Assembly: GCA_017656185.1 (NCBI GenBank)
Contig: JACDOK010000004.1
Span: 48,756-112,755 of the forward strand
Length of the DNA: 64,000 nt
Direction of reading: 5' to 3'
Origin: Peptococcaceae bacterium
GTDB lineage: Bacteria > Bacillota > Desulfotomaculia > Desulfotomaculales > JACDOK01
This document shows positions 1 through 7,530 of this stretch, piece by piece. The notes under the pieces are model-generated. The model had not been told where the DNA came from. It did no database searches and saw only the letters and a program-made list of their open reading frames with translations. The first letter of the stretch is position 1. Each line of letters opens with the position of its first letter. The position numbers were made by a program, and so were the translations under genes.

Positions 1-336
1 CTAGGCATCTTCAGTAAGATTTACCCCAGAACGAAAAGCCATCAAAAACCATTTACCTACCGGGTTGTTACGGGTGAAAAGCGTACTTACACCGGAAGCA
101 TTTATTACGAACTGATTATTAACGGCGATGACCTTTGGGTATTTGCCGAAACAATCGGCTTTAAACTGCATAAAACCAAAGATGAAAAACTAAAAACCAT
201 AGCACGGCCATCCAGGAAGAAAACCAAGTTTTGGAGCCGGGTAGCAAGCGTATCACCTGCAGAAGAAGTGGATGTCTACGATATTATACAGCCGGAAACC
301 CGTTCTTTGATCGCCAACGGCATTGTGGCCCACAAC
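1..336 (+). other. Intein, C-terminal part, within nrdJ
   Basis: The translated segment ends VYDIIQPETRSLIANGIVAHN followed by Cys, which matches intein blocks F and G: the penultimate His, terminal Asn and +1 Cys needed for splicing are all present at 331-339. Upstream residues (LGIFSKIY near the left edge, then YYELIINGDDLWVFAETIGF) resemble the second half of a LAGLIDADG homing endonuclease, so this is probably a full intein rather than a mini-intein. The N-terminal splice block lies outside the window. Splicing would restore the host sequence ...NP-CGE.... The call is strong; the endonuclease part is inferred from a short stretch. Confidence 0.9.
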
Positions 337-1770
337 TGCGGGGAACAACCTCTCAGCCCCGGCGAGTCGTGCCTGCTTGGCAGTATCAGCTTGGAAAAAA
401 TGCTGCGAAAGTCAGGCGATGATTATGTGGTAGACTGGGATAAGTTGCGCAGCATCGTCCATCTTAGTGTACGTTTTTTGGACAACGTCATCGATGTGGC
501 CGAGTACCCGCTGGAGTTTATCGAGAAGGCCACCAAGGCCACCCGCAAAATCGGTCTGGGGATTACCGGCCTGCACGATATGATGATTATGAAAGGATTG
601 GCCTATGACAGCAAAGAGGGCCGGCAATTTGCCGGTGAAGTATTACGTTTTATTCAACAAGAAGCCCATCGCTACTCTGAATTACTGGCCGAAGAACGCG
701 GGTGTTTCCCTGAATGGGAGGACAGCATTTTCTATCCCGACACCAAACGGCGCAACGCGACGTGCATTACCATCGCACCTACCGGTTCGGTAACCACGAT
801 GGCCGGGTGTGAAGGCTATGGTATCGAACCCATTTTTGCAGTCGCCTACGCCAAGGCTACCGACGTAGCGGGTACCTTTGAGGTCTTTTCACCCTTGTTC
901 CAGGAAGCCTGCCGCAAATACGATGTTCCCCCGGAGGTTATGTCCGAAGTTGCGACCAAAGGTTCCTGTCAGGGAGTAGAAGGTATCCCCGACGAAATCA
1001 AACGTATCTTCAAAGGAGCCCAGGACATAGCGCCGGAAGATCATATTTTAATGCAGATTGAACTTCAGAAGTATGTCGATAATGCCATTAGCAAAACCAT
1101 TAATTTACCCAACTCCGCAACCATTTATGACGTAGAGCAGGCCTACGATATGGCGTACGAGGGCGGGCTGAAGGGCATTACCGTCTTTCGTGACGGGTGT
1201 AAAGAAGGCGTCGTAACGGTGGGTAAAGGAACCAAATCCGCAGGTGCGGGTCAAGGTTTGGCACGAGGAGAGATTCTGCCCCGGCCCCAAAATACCTTAG
1301 GAGTTACCCACCGCTTGGATTCGGGATGCGGCAAGATTTACCTTACGGTAAACTACCTGCCGGATACGGGCGAGATTGTGGAGACCTTTATTACCACCGG
1401 CAGTGACGGGGGTTGTTTAATCTACACGGAGGCTACATCCCGTCTCATCAGCCTGGCCATCCGAGGCGGAATCAGTATTGAAGAAATTGTCGAGCAGCTC
1501 AACAGCACCCACCCCTGCCCCTCTTACCAATTTGCCCGGGGACGCGGTAAGCCGGTATCGCCGGGAAAATCCTGTGCTTCGGCTATTGCCCGTAAACTGA
1601 TCGAGGTCAAAGAGGCGTTGCATTCAGGGGATAATCCCCAAAAAAACGCTATCGTAGAAGCGGCTGCGGGTAAAGATACCCGGCCCGGAACGTGTCCGGT
1701 GTGCAGAAGCCGGATGCAACGCGCCGAAGGGTGCTTCATCTGCCGTGAGTGCGGCTACAGTAAATGTTAA
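1..1770 (+). CDS. nrdJ: Class II (adenosylcobalamin-dependent) ribonucleotide reductase, 3' part, carrying the end of an intein
   Basis: Open from the window edge to the TAA at 1768, so the start lies upstream. Codons 1-112 are the tail of an intein and codons 113-589 are host enzyme. The host part opens with CGEQPLSPGESC, the active-site segment of the NrdJ family, and contains the barrel motif PTGSVTTMAGCEGYG. It ends with a four-cysteine tail (CPVC, CFIC, CGYSKC) typical of the long NrdJ type; the last cysteines probably shuttle electrons to the active site. The enzyme reduces ribonucleotides to deoxyribonucleotides using B12. The residue after the intein, Cys113 in this frame, corresponds by family knowledge to the thiyl-radical cysteine. 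A glutaredoxin-like gene follows 135 bases downstream and could be its reductant. Identity is secure; the N-terminal half is not in view. Confidence 0.95.
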   Translation, partial: LGIFSKIYPRTKSHQKPFTYRVVTGEKRTYTGSIYYELIINGDDLWVFAETIGFKLHKTKDEKLKTIARPSRKKTKFWSRVASVSPAEEVDVYDIIQPETRSLIANGIVAHNCGEQPLSPGESCLLGSISLEKMLRKSGDDYVVDWDKLRSIVHLSVRFLDNVIDVAEYPLEFIEKATKATRKIGLGITGLHDMMIMKGLAYDSKEGRQFAGEVLRFIQQEAHRYSELLAEERGCFPEWEDSIFYPDTKRRNATCITIAPTGSVTTMAGCEGYGIEPIFAVAYAKATDVAGTFEVFSPLFQEACRKYDVPPEVMSEVATKGSCQGVEGIPDEIKRIFKGAQDIAPEDHILMQIELQKYVDNAISKTINLPNSATIYDVEQAYDMAYEGGLKGITVFRDGCKEGVVTVGKGTKSAGAGQGLARGEILPRPQNTLGVTHRLDSGCGKIYLTVNYLPDTGEIVETFITTGSDGGCLIYTEATSRLISLAIRGGISIEEIVEQLNSTHPCPSYQFARGRGKPVSPGKSCASAIARKLIEVKEALHSGDNPQKNAIVEAAAGKDTRPGTCPVCRSRMQRAEGCFICRECGYSKC

Positions 1771-1889
1771 AATCCTTTTGCAAACCGGATTAGTAAAAAA
1801 CGAACCGGGCAAAATTAGAATAGGAACAAAGAGAGAGCTTGTGGAACCAGTCTCAGCAACATGGAAAGCTCCAACCAAAGCTATAATTT

Positions 1890-1897
1890 AGGAGGGG
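1890..1897 (+). promoter_or_regulatory. Ribosome binding site of the selenoprotein glutaredoxin
   Basis: AGGAGGGG eight bases before ATG 1906. This strong site supports the start of a gene that ordinary ORF calling breaks at an in-frame TGA. Confidence 0.8.
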
Positions 1898-1905
1898 TTA
1901 ACAGG

Positions 1906-2139
1906 ATGGAAAAGGAAGTTATTGTCTATACCACACCCACCTGACCGTCTTGTCGTACCGTGAAAGAGTATCTTTCCACAAAGGGTATTCCCTACAAAGA
2001 ACGTGACGTATCCAAAGACTCAGAAGCTCTTAAAGAAATGAAAAATAGAACCGGAGCCTTATCGGTGCCCACCATAGTCATCGGAGACAAACACCTTATC
2101 GGTTTTGACCGCGTACAGTTGGAAAAACTGCTCCATTAA
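1906..2139 (+). CDS. Glutaredoxin-like selenoprotein, TGA at codon 13 read as selenocysteine
   Basis: ATG 1906 to TAA 2137 encodes 77 residues if the TGA at 1942-1944 is read through. The N-terminus is MEKEVIVYTTPT-U-PSC, so the TGA sits exactly at the first cysteine of the CxxC redox motif, giving UxxC. The downstream half keeps the glutaredoxin/thioredoxin fold signature: the cis-proline segment LSVPTIVIG and the final IGFDRVQLEKLL. A strong ribosome site precedes it, a perfect terminator follows it, and reading frame and composition are intact across the TGA, which argues against a decaying gene. A short hairpin at 1960-1979 may be the SECIS element. Next to nrdJ, it may reduce the reductase's C-terminal cysteines (inference). 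The alternative is a recent nonsense mutation; selA, selB and selC are not in the window. Confidence 0.85.
1960..1979 (+). promoter_or_regulatory. Candidate bacterial SECIS hairpin
   Basis: After the TGA at 1942-1944, GAAAGA (1962-1967) pairs with TCTTTC (1971-1976) around a GTA loop; GTG/CAC can extend the stem past a one-base bulge. The loop begins with G then U and starts 23 bases after the TGA, within the spacing usual for bacterial SECIS elements. The stem is A-T rich and modest, so this is suggestive only. Confidence 0.5.
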
Positions 2140-2175
2140 GGAAGGGCCGTCTTTCAGACGGCCCTTCCTTATTCT
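2140..2175 (+). terminator. Intrinsic terminator after the selenoprotein gene
   Basis: GGAAGGGCCGTCT (2140-2152) pairs perfectly with AGACGGCCCTTCC (2156-2168) around a TTC loop, followed by TTATTCTTTTATTTT. It starts immediately after the stop codon. Confidence 0.93.
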
Positions 2176-2176
2176 T

Positions 2177-2530
2177 TTATTTTACCACCCGGTAACCGCA
2201 TTTAGAGCAGTAATTGGCATCTTCCTCTAATTTAGCGCTGCACTTCTTACAATACATCCCTTCCGGCACATCGCCCGTAAGGCGTTCTTTTAATTCGGCA
2301 ATTTCTTCTTTCAAAGCCTTAATCTCCTCACAAATCTTAGCTTCTTCTGGACCACCGACACCCTGTTCTTCATACCACTTATAAATTAAGCGGCCAAGTT
2401 CGGTTTCTTTTTTCAGTACCTCACTCTCGGCCCTGGCAATGGCAGCCCTTATCTTCGCTGCTTCCACCAACTCGCCGGAACGCTCGGAAATGGTTTTGGT
2501 GCCTTCTTTAACTTTGTCCCAAAGTCCCAC
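2177..2530 (-). CDS. Zinc-ribbon protein with a helical N-terminus
   Basis: The likely start is GTG 2530 (GLWDKVKEGTKTISERSG), preceded by GGTGAT at proper spacing; an in-frame extension to 2572 lacks such a site. About 117 residues: a charged, probably coiled-coil helix rich in Glu/Lys (middle of the protein), then a C-terminal zinc ribbon YCKKC...YCSKCGY with four cysteines. It has no signal peptide or membrane helix. Similar short proteins in Firmicutes have no fixed function. It converges on the selenoprotein terminator. The reading frame is certain; the role is unknown. Confidence 0.75.
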   Translation of the reverse strand: MGLWDKVKEGTKTISERSGELVEAAKIRAAIARAESEVLKKETELGRLIYKWYEEQGVGGPEEAKICEEIKALKEEIAELKERLTGDVPEGMYCKKCSAKLEEDANYCSKCGYRVVK

Positions 2531-2579
2531 TTTATCACCCCATATCCTGGTCATTTTTACTTTTGCATGCACCTTGAAG

Positions 2580-3257
2580 CTACTTGATTAACCCCGCCAC
2601 TTTACGAATGTAAGAAGCCAAACATTCTACCAATACCACAAAGGATTCCGGATCCTTTTCCGGATCACGCAATTTCTTATTTATCTCCAGCTGCAGTGCA
2701 GCACGATTCAGTATTGCGCTCACATAACGGGTCACCGTGGGCTGCCCGCAGCCGGGGAATGTATCGTCCACCACTACGTTGGCAATCCCATGATTGCGAA
2801 ACTCTTCTAACAGCAGGTCTAACAACTCAGGGTTGTGCTGCACCGATTTACCGTGACAGCTTCCGATATCAACGTTAAAAGCACGCCAACGGGTGGCTCC
2901 GTGGATGTCCAGTACCAGTTTGATATCGTTTTCCTCTACGATGCGACGCACCCCGCCTTTATACGCACAGTCATCATAAAAATTAGGATCGAGGTCGGGG
3001 CAGGTAGCATGCATGGCGTAACAACCGGTGATCTCGTTCAGGAGACGCGCTATGGTACCGGTATACTCATCTTGCTCTTTGGGTTCAGTATTAGCCGCCC
3101 TGCGATGTTTAACAGCATGCGGGGCCGAAACCAATAAAGGAATCCTGCCCGAAAGTATTTCATATGATGTCGTCCCTTCAACCCCATAGTAATTATTAAC
3201 GGCAAATATCTTTTGCTCGATCTCGTAGGCCGGGCGTACATCCCATCTCACCGTCAC
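2580..3257 (-). CDS. N-formylglutamate amidohydrolase-like protein
   Basis: About 225 residues with LLVSAPHAVKHRR near the N-terminus, DLDPNFYDD, LVLDIHGA and, late in the protein, ALQLEINKKLRDP, the pattern of the N-formylglutamate amidohydrolase superfamily (HutG-like zinc hydrolases). GTG 3257 is preferred because GGGGGG lies just upstream; a longer TTG start at 3278 overlaps that ribosome site. No histidine-degradation genes are nearby, so the substrate may differ from formylglutamate. It lies 49 bases upstream of the zinc-ribbon gene on the same strand and may be cotranscribed with it. Confidence 0.75.
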   Translation of the reverse strand: MTVRWDVRPAYEIEQKIFAVNNYYGVEGTTSYEILSGRIPLLVSAPHAVKHRRAANTEPKEQDEYTGTIARLLNEITGCYAMHATCPDLDPNFYDDCAYKGGVRRIVEENDIKLVLDIHGATRWRAFNVDIGSCHGKSVQHNPELLDLLLEEFRNHGIANVVVDDTFPGCGQPTVTRYVSAILNRAALQLEINKKLRDPEKDPESFVVLVECLASYIRKVAGLIK

Positions 3258-3430
3258 ATTTGACACCCCCCTCTGCAATTGCTACGGTAATTGGTATGTT
3301 CGCCTTGCTTGCCACTATTCCTCCCTTAGTTTAAACTAATACCCCGGGGTTACCATCCCATGGACTCCAAAAAACAGTTCGTGTTATTATTTGATTTGTA
3401 ATTCCAATTTCAAAAAAGGGAGCGGTAGGT

Positions 3431-4195
3431 TTGTTCCACGGAGTTTACATATTTGATGCCGATAATACGCTCTGGGATACCCACAGTGTATTCGTCGGTT
3501 CTTATAAAACAATGATCGAGGTATTACAGCGTTACGGCTATCCTCTCGATATGGATGCCGCGCTGCATGACATCCGCCGGATCGACTTTACCATTGCTCA
3601 CAAACTCCGCAATTATGAGTATGACTTTACCATGTTGGCACTGGCACTCATATTTGTATCGCAGGGCCTGTCTCCTTCAGCTGCGGCTCATAAGGCTATC
3701 GAAGAATACGCCAGTTCCCCGCATAGGGAGAAAGCCGCGTGGGCTGCCGCCTCCTTTTATGATTATCAGCGCACAAACCCGCCCCGGCTTTTTGCGGGTG
3801 TTAAAACGACCTTGAAGGCATTGCGAAGCCTGGGCAATGCCCTTATACTCCACTCCGAAGGCAAGCCTGAACGGGTTACAGAGCATTTAGCCGCTTATAA
3901 CCTGACTGATATGTTTGATTACTATGTTCTGGAGCCGAAATCAGAACATTCTTTCCGGAAAGCCCGGCACGCCGGCAGCGAGTTTTATCGCTGGGCCTGC
4001 GGCATTACCCCGCGGCACTGTGTCGTTGTAGGCGATTCCCCGCTGCGGGATATTATGTTCGGGCACCTCATCGGCGCGTATACCGTAATGACCCCTTCCG
4101 AATACTGGGGCCCGGAGGTACCGGATGACCCGCTCCAAAAACCACATTATACTGTGGAAACAATGGAAGACCTTTTAAAAATTCGGATATTATAA
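3431..4195 (+). CDS. HAD-superfamily hydrolase
   Basis: 254 residues from TTG 3431, with GGGAGCGG upstream. It shows the HAD motifs in order: DADNTLWDT (nucleophile Asp and acid Asp, residues 9-17), LHSEGK (motif II), a lysine in the EPKSEHSFRKA region, and VVVGDSPLRDIM (motif IV acidic pair). A helical cap lies between motifs I and II. It is probably a cytosolic phosphatase; the substrate cannot be told. Monocistronic by position, followed by a membrane protein gene 62 bases on. Confidence 0.85.
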   Translation: MFHGVYIFDADNTLWDTHSVFVGSYKTMIEVLQRYGYPLDMDAALHDIRRIDFTIAHKLRNYEYDFTMLALALIFVSQGLSPSAAAHKAIEEYASSPHREKAAWAAASFYDYQRTNPPRLFAGVKTTLKALRSLGNALILHSEGKPERVTEHLAAYNLTDMFDYYVLEPKSEHSFRKARHAGSEFYRWACGITPRHCVVVGDSPLRDIMFGHLIGAYTVMTPSEYWGPEVPDDPLQKPHYTVETMEDLLKIRIL

Positions 4196-4257
4196 ATTCT
4201 TCCGGCTGACACCCTTTTCACCAGCCTGGCATAGTTTTAAACCAGGTGGTGAAAATA

Positions 4258-4851
4258 TTGCCCGGTGTAAACTACCAACCAACCACCAAGATCTATATCG
4301 CCCTGGCTTTATCCTTCCTCCTGCTTATGCTTGGAGCAAAGCTGTTTACGGGCCTTGTTATTGATAACACGGCCCTGATATTGATTTTGCTTATCGTTCT
4401 GATGCCCCTTATCCCATCAATTAAAGTAATAAGATGGGGAGATTTTACCGTTATTAGAGAGCTTGAACTAATTGAAGCCGATCTGCAGGAACTGCGCAAA
4501 AAAGATCAACCGCTGGTACCCGAAACCGGTCTGGTAGCATGTATTAACCACATTTTGCGCTACACCCCAAACCTGGCATTGGCCAAGGTACGACTCGAAC
4601 TTGAGGATGCCCTGCAGAAAAAGGCCGGGTCCGGCGGCCTGATTGCAAAACAAGATATACTGTCCGGAATGGAGTCTGCCCGCATTTTATGGAGCCAGGG
4701 ATTAATTGAACCGGAAATGTACGACGCTCTTAAAAGGATGATTTATATCAGCGATTTGATTTTGGATAACAAAACCTCTCCCCCGCAGGAGATACGGCGA
4801 ACGGTTGAATTGGCTTTGGAAATACTGGGTTTTCTTAAAGCTTCCCCGTGA
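4258..4851 (+). CDS. Membrane-anchored protein of unknown function
   Basis: TTG 4258 is preferred because AGGTGGTGA, nearly ideal for the 16S tail, ends five bases before it; upstream GTG codons overlap this site. About 197 residues. Two hydrophobic helices near the N-terminus (IALALSFLLLMLGAKLF and ALILILLIVLMPLIPSI) are followed by a soluble, mostly helical domain of about 140 residues. No catalytic motif is recognised. It could be a small membrane scaffold. The frame is well supported by the ribosome site and codon use. Confidence 0.7.
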   Translation: MPGVNYQPTTKIYIALALSFLLLMLGAKLFTGLVIDNTALILILLIVLMPLIPSIKVIRWGDFTVIRELELIEADLQELRKKDQPLVPETGLVACINHILRYTPNLALAKVRLELEDALQKKAGSGGLIAKQDILSGMESARILWSQGLIEPEMYDALKRMIYISDLILDNKTSPPQEIRRTVELALEILGFLKASP

Positions 4852-4852
4852 T

Positions 4853-4980
4853 TGAGAAGTGAGGAGTAAGCGGTAAGCAGTAAGGAGTAGAAAAGGCTTT
4901 AGGGTATTCCTAAGGGATCCGGGAGCCTTACAAAGGCTCCCCTATTTAACTGTTTCCTGCTCACTGCTTACTGCTCGATT
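4853..4980. repeat. Dispersed AGTAAGCAGTAAGGAG repeat in inverted arms around a terminator
   Basis: The left arm contains GTAAGCAGTAAGGAGTAG (about 4873-4890). The right arm contains CTGCTCACTGCTTACTGCTC (4958-4977), the same word reversed. The hairpin at 4921-4941 lies between them. A related copy lies at 13918-13940. Confidence 0.65.
4921..4946 (+). terminator. Hairpin, probable terminator
   Basis: GGGAGCCTT and AAGGCTCCC form a perfect 9-bp stem around ACA, followed by CTATTTAA. The T-run is weak. It lies 69 bases after the membrane-protein gene. Confidence 0.65.
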
Positions 4981-4990
4981 ATTAAAAACA

Positions 4991-5019
4991 TTTACCTCTT
5001 TAAAGGTTACCTTTATAAT
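4991..5019 (+). promoter_or_regulatory. Putative sigma-A promoter
   Basis: TTTACC (4991-4996), a 17-base spacer and a perfect TATAAT (5014-5019), about 30 bases before the small membrane-protein gene. Confidence 0.5.
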
Positions 5020-5051
5020 GAGTAACAAAAGTTGTGAGGAGATGTGAGGTT

Positions 5052-5222
5052 TTGCAAGCAGTCTTACTGGGAGTTTTTGTGATACTGGCAGCAGGGTTTA
5101 TGCTATTAGTACGCCGGGTGCACCTACGGGAAGGGCGTCCCAGAAAAGCCCGTCATGCCTTTATTGGTGCTGTTTTGCTGGCCATCGGCGGCAGCATTAT
5201 TATTGTTGGGGGTCTACAGTAA
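5052..5222 (+). CDS. Small two-helix membrane protein
   Basis: About 56 residues from TTG 5052, behind a GAGGAGATGTGAGG purine stretch; GTG 5034 in the same frame would add six residues. Two hydrophobic helices, VLLGVFVILAAGFMLLV and FIGAVLLAIGGSIIIVGG, flank a basic loop (RRVHLREGRPRKARH) that should face the cytosol. A good promoter lies upstream and a hairpin downstream. No function is recognised. Confidence 0.6.
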   Translation: MQAVLLGVFVILAAGFMLLVRRVHLREGRPRKARHAFIGAVLLAIGGSIIIVGGLQ

Positions 5223-5231
5223 GGTTTACGG

Positions 5232-5269
5232 AGTACCAAAGGCGCACGCTTGGGGTACGCTTTGGTACT
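5232..5269. terminator. Hairpin between converging genes
   Basis: AGTACCAAAG (5232-5241) pairs with CTTTGGTACT (5260-5269). The T-run is poor on both sides, but it sits between a plus-strand stop (5222) and a minus-strand stop (5288), so it may serve both. Confidence 0.5.
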
Positions 5270-5287
5270 TTACAGTATCAATGCCCG

Positions 5288-5962
5288 TTACTGTCCCTGC
5301 AGCGCCTCACTGATAACATCCCTGATACGGTTAAAATGGCTGGCAGGCACGGTACGCCGGATGAGGTGTACCGTGCCCTGGTAACGATCAAGGTTATCCG
5401 TTAAAACCAGATCCAGCCCGGCGCTTACATGAACTGCAAAGGCCACCACAGCAGACGCAAAGTCCCGTTGAATATTGCCGGGAGCAATAAACCCCCGCTT
5501 CTTGTCAAAATCAACGTAGAGGCCTTTTTGCTTCCAACTGTCAAGCTCCAAAATATTGTTTTCCTCCCCCAGCCAAGGGGCAAGGTCGGCGCGCAAGCGG
5601 TGGAACCCCTTGATAATCTCCTGAACTTGTTTGTTATATCCCTTATCGATATCGATTTTCTGATCCAGACGTGCAAACTGGACAATCAAGACGGGATAAC
5701 TGTCAAGGGCGGTAAGCTTGCGATGGTGCTGCCGGCGCGCATCGTGAAAGGCCCTACGGCGCACGTCGTCCAACAAGGAAAAAGCCAGTTCGTTAATGTA
5801 TATCAGCTTCCCGACTTCTTCCAGTGAAAGCACCGCCAAAACCACCGCGCGTTCTACGTGACCGTGCTGCAACAGCAAATCGGATTCCTGTGCCAACTTA
5901 CGCGCATTTATCCAACAAAACTTAATCCCTTTGGTTACTTCTTCTTCATCGAAGGGGAACAC
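5288..5962 (-). CDS. AbiV-like HEPN protein
   Basis: 224 residues from GTG 5962, with GGGGTGAT five bases upstream. Residues 18-57 (NARKLAQESDLLL...ERAVVLAVLSLEEVGKLIYINE) match the AbiV/HEPN pattern: a helix followed by A..LA..SLEE.GK. AbiV proteins are abortive-infection phage defence factors, and HEPN domains are often RNases. The usual R-x4-6-H motif is not plain; RRAFHDARRQHH at 69-80 is a candidate. It stands alone with no recognisable partner, so a defence role is inferred from the family only. Confidence 0.7.
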   Translation of the reverse strand: MFPFDEEEVTKGIKFCWINARKLAQESDLLLQHGHVERAVVLAVLSLEEVGKLIYINELAFSLLDDVRRRAFHDARRQHHRKLTALDSYPVLIVQFARLDQKIDIDKGYNKQVQEIIKGFHRLRADLAPWLGEENNILELDSWKQKGLYVDFDKKRGFIAPGNIQRDFASAVVAFAVHVSAGLDLVLTDNLDRYQGTVHLIRRTVPASHFNRIRDVISEALQGQ

Positions 5963-6047
5963 GCTTTATCACCCCAATGCACCCGGTCGGGACCTTGCCG
6001 TATCTGTTTACTATCAGCCGGGACTTTCCAGCTATTGTTATTCACAG

Positions 6048-6069
6048 CCGGCATACTGCCGGTTTTTTT
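6048..6069 (+). terminator. Terminator-like hairpin facing away from both neighbouring genes
   Basis: CCGGCA-TAC-TGCCGG followed by seven T, a textbook intrinsic terminator on the plus strand, although both flanking genes are on the minus strand. It would stop antisense transcription, or it may be a remnant. Confidence 0.5.
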
Positions 6070-6076
6070 AGATGCC

Positions 6077-6295
6077 TCAACCTCCGCCCTGGCTGTCGCC
6101 GATTTGGACAACCTTGCCGTCGACAACTACAACGGGGACCTTTGTGGCTCCGTACTCGTTCTTAACCTTCTTTTTGGCCTCGTAGTCTTCCAGGACGTTA
6201 ATTTCCTTAAATTTAATCCCTTTGGCCCGGTACTCTTCCATAGTCCTTTTGCAGTAAGGACAGCCCGTCTTGGTATAAATAATGGTCTCCGCCAA
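6077..6295 (-). CDS. Glutaredoxin family protein with a CPYC active site
   Basis: 72 residues from TTG 6295, with AAGGAGGGG seven bases upstream. MAETIIYTKTGCPYCKRTMEEY carries the classical CPYC redox site at residues 12-15, and TKVPVVVVDG is the cis-proline segment. It ends in a Gly-rich tail (QGGG). It should act as a cytosolic thiol-disulfide carrier, like NrdH or small glutaredoxins. It is the cysteine counterpart of the UxxC protein at 1906. Confidence 0.88.
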   Translation of the reverse strand: MAETIIYTKTGCPYCKRTMEEYRAKGIKFKEINVLEDYEAKKKVKNEYGATKVPVVVVDGKVVQIGDSQGGG

Positions 6296-6462
6296 AATTA
6301 ACCCCTCCTTTTACCATTCTTTCATTCGGGTGTGATTATAATAACTTTCTTCAATCTACAGCGACGTTATCCTCCTTGAAGCCTGTACTTTCATCCGTAT
6401 AATGATCGAATTGCGGCACCATAATATAACCAACCAAAACCCTGGCAAAGGAGGAAACGGCT

Positions 6463-6813
6463 ATGGTGTACTACCAACAGCCAGTCTATCAACAAATGCC
6501 ATTAAACTATCCTCAGGGGCAGCCCCCGGGACAGTTCCAACAGCAGGCCCAAGCCCAGGCGCAGGCGAATGTAATGCCGGAGCCACCCACGGTTCTCAGT
6601 ACCAAGGATCATCTCTATTTAAAAGATGCCTTGTCTTGGGAATTAACCGTCATGAAAAAATGCCGGCATTTCGGCCAAGAAGCTGCCGACCCGGAAATCA
6701 AAGCGGCTTTCGACCGCCTGGGGGCCATGCACCAGCAGCATTACCAGCTATTGTTGAGCCACCTAAATCCTACCACCAACGCGCAGTATTACACTCCTCA
6801 AACCCAGTCTTAA
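6463..6813 (+). CDS. Spore coat protein, CotF-like (first of pair)
   Basis: 116 residues from ATG 6463, behind AAAGGAGG. The Gln/Pro-rich N-terminus (QQPVYQQMPLNYPQ...) is followed by a helical CotF-type domain (STKDHLYLKDALSWELTVMKK...). Coat F proteins are small Gln/Tyr-rich helical proteins of the Firmicute spore coat. A paralogue follows 18 bases after the stop and the two form an operon. Expression by a mother-cell sigma factor is expected but no promoter was assigned. Confidence 0.8.
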   Translation: MVYYQQPVYQQMPLNYPQGQPPGQFQQQAQAQAQANVMPEPPTVLSTKDHLYLKDALSWELTVMKKCRHFGQEAADPEIKAAFDRLGAMHQQHYQLLLSHLNPTTNAQYYTPQTQS

Positions 6814-6831
6814 CAAAAAGGGGGATGCTAC

Positions 6832-7215
6832 GTGAATTATCAACAGCAGCAGCAGCAGCAGCAAAATCAACAAAACCCAAATGTTATTAAAAACCCGCAA
6901 TCACAAACCGTGTCTCAAGTAAAAGGGCCAAGCATGAATGACCGTGATTACCTTAACGACCTGTTGGCCATGGAGAAATACCTTACCGACAACCTGAACA
7001 TATTCGCTCGTGAAGCCAGCCACCGTGAGTTACATAACACTGTAATGAGAATTTTGGGGGAAACTCACCAGGCAGCACGTGACACATTTAACCTGATGTT
7101 TCGTAAAGGTTTCTACAAGTTGGAAGTTGAAAATCCACAGCATGTGGCACAAACCCAGCAGCAGTTCCAAAACTACCGGAGCCAGTTTCCCTATAACCCC
7201 GCAACGTATACATAA
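6832..7215 (+). CDS. Spore coat protein, CotF-like (second of pair)
   Basis: 127 residues from GTG 6832, with AGGGGG upstream. The N-terminal poly-Gln run (nine Gln from CAG repeats, 6841-6864) is followed by NDRDYLNDLLAMEKYLTDNLNIFAREASH, a helical CotF core, and a Gln/Tyr-rich tail. It is clearly related to its upstream neighbour in design. The CAG tract could vary in length between strains. Confidence 0.82.
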   Translation: MNYQQQQQQQQNQQNPNVIKNPQSQTVSQVKGPSMNDRDYLNDLLAMEKYLTDNLNIFAREASHRELHNTVMRILGETHQAARDTFNLMFRKGFYKLEVENPQHVAQTQQQFQNYRSQFPYNPATYT

Positions 7216-7229
7216 ATGGGAGTAGAAAA

Positions 7230-7364
7230 ATGCACGGGAACAAAAATAACAATGGGATCAAAACTGGGTCTGAAGTGCTTGACGAGCGAGAAGAAGCTGT
7301 AAACACGATACGCGTCAAAACCGAGCAGGCCTGCCCGGAAACACCGGAAAAGCCGGAAGTCTAA
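7230..7364 (+). CDS. Short hydrophilic ORF after the coat genes
   Basis: ATG 7230 to TAA 7362 gives 44 residues (MHGNKNNNGIKTGSEVLDER...TPEKPEV), very hydrophilic, with GGGAG nine bases upstream. It follows the CotF pair by 14 bases and precedes their terminator, so it would be in the same transcript. No family is recognised; coding status is uncertain. Confidence 0.4.
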   Translation: MHGNKNNNGIKTGSEVLDEREEAVNTIRVKTEQACPETPEKPEV

Positions 7365-7530
7365 CTCTGTATATCCATAATTGAAGCGGGGTTGCGGGCT
7401 GACGCCCACTTTGGACAACCAAAGATATCAGTAATCTTGCGCAACAAGGATATTGGCAGCCTTACGATCAGCACAAAAACGCTAACGGCAATAGATTGTA
7501 TCATAAAATAACAAGCTAACCTGGACAGTT

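Noticed and set aside
1771..1890. GAGCTT...AAGCTC pairing between nrdJ and the selenoprotein gene as a riboswitch
   Set aside because: Only a six-base stem, and no known riboswitch consensus.
6402..6890. 162-residue frame overlapping the first CotF-like gene
   Set aside because: Shadow frame; the CotF-like frame has the ribosome site and the domain.
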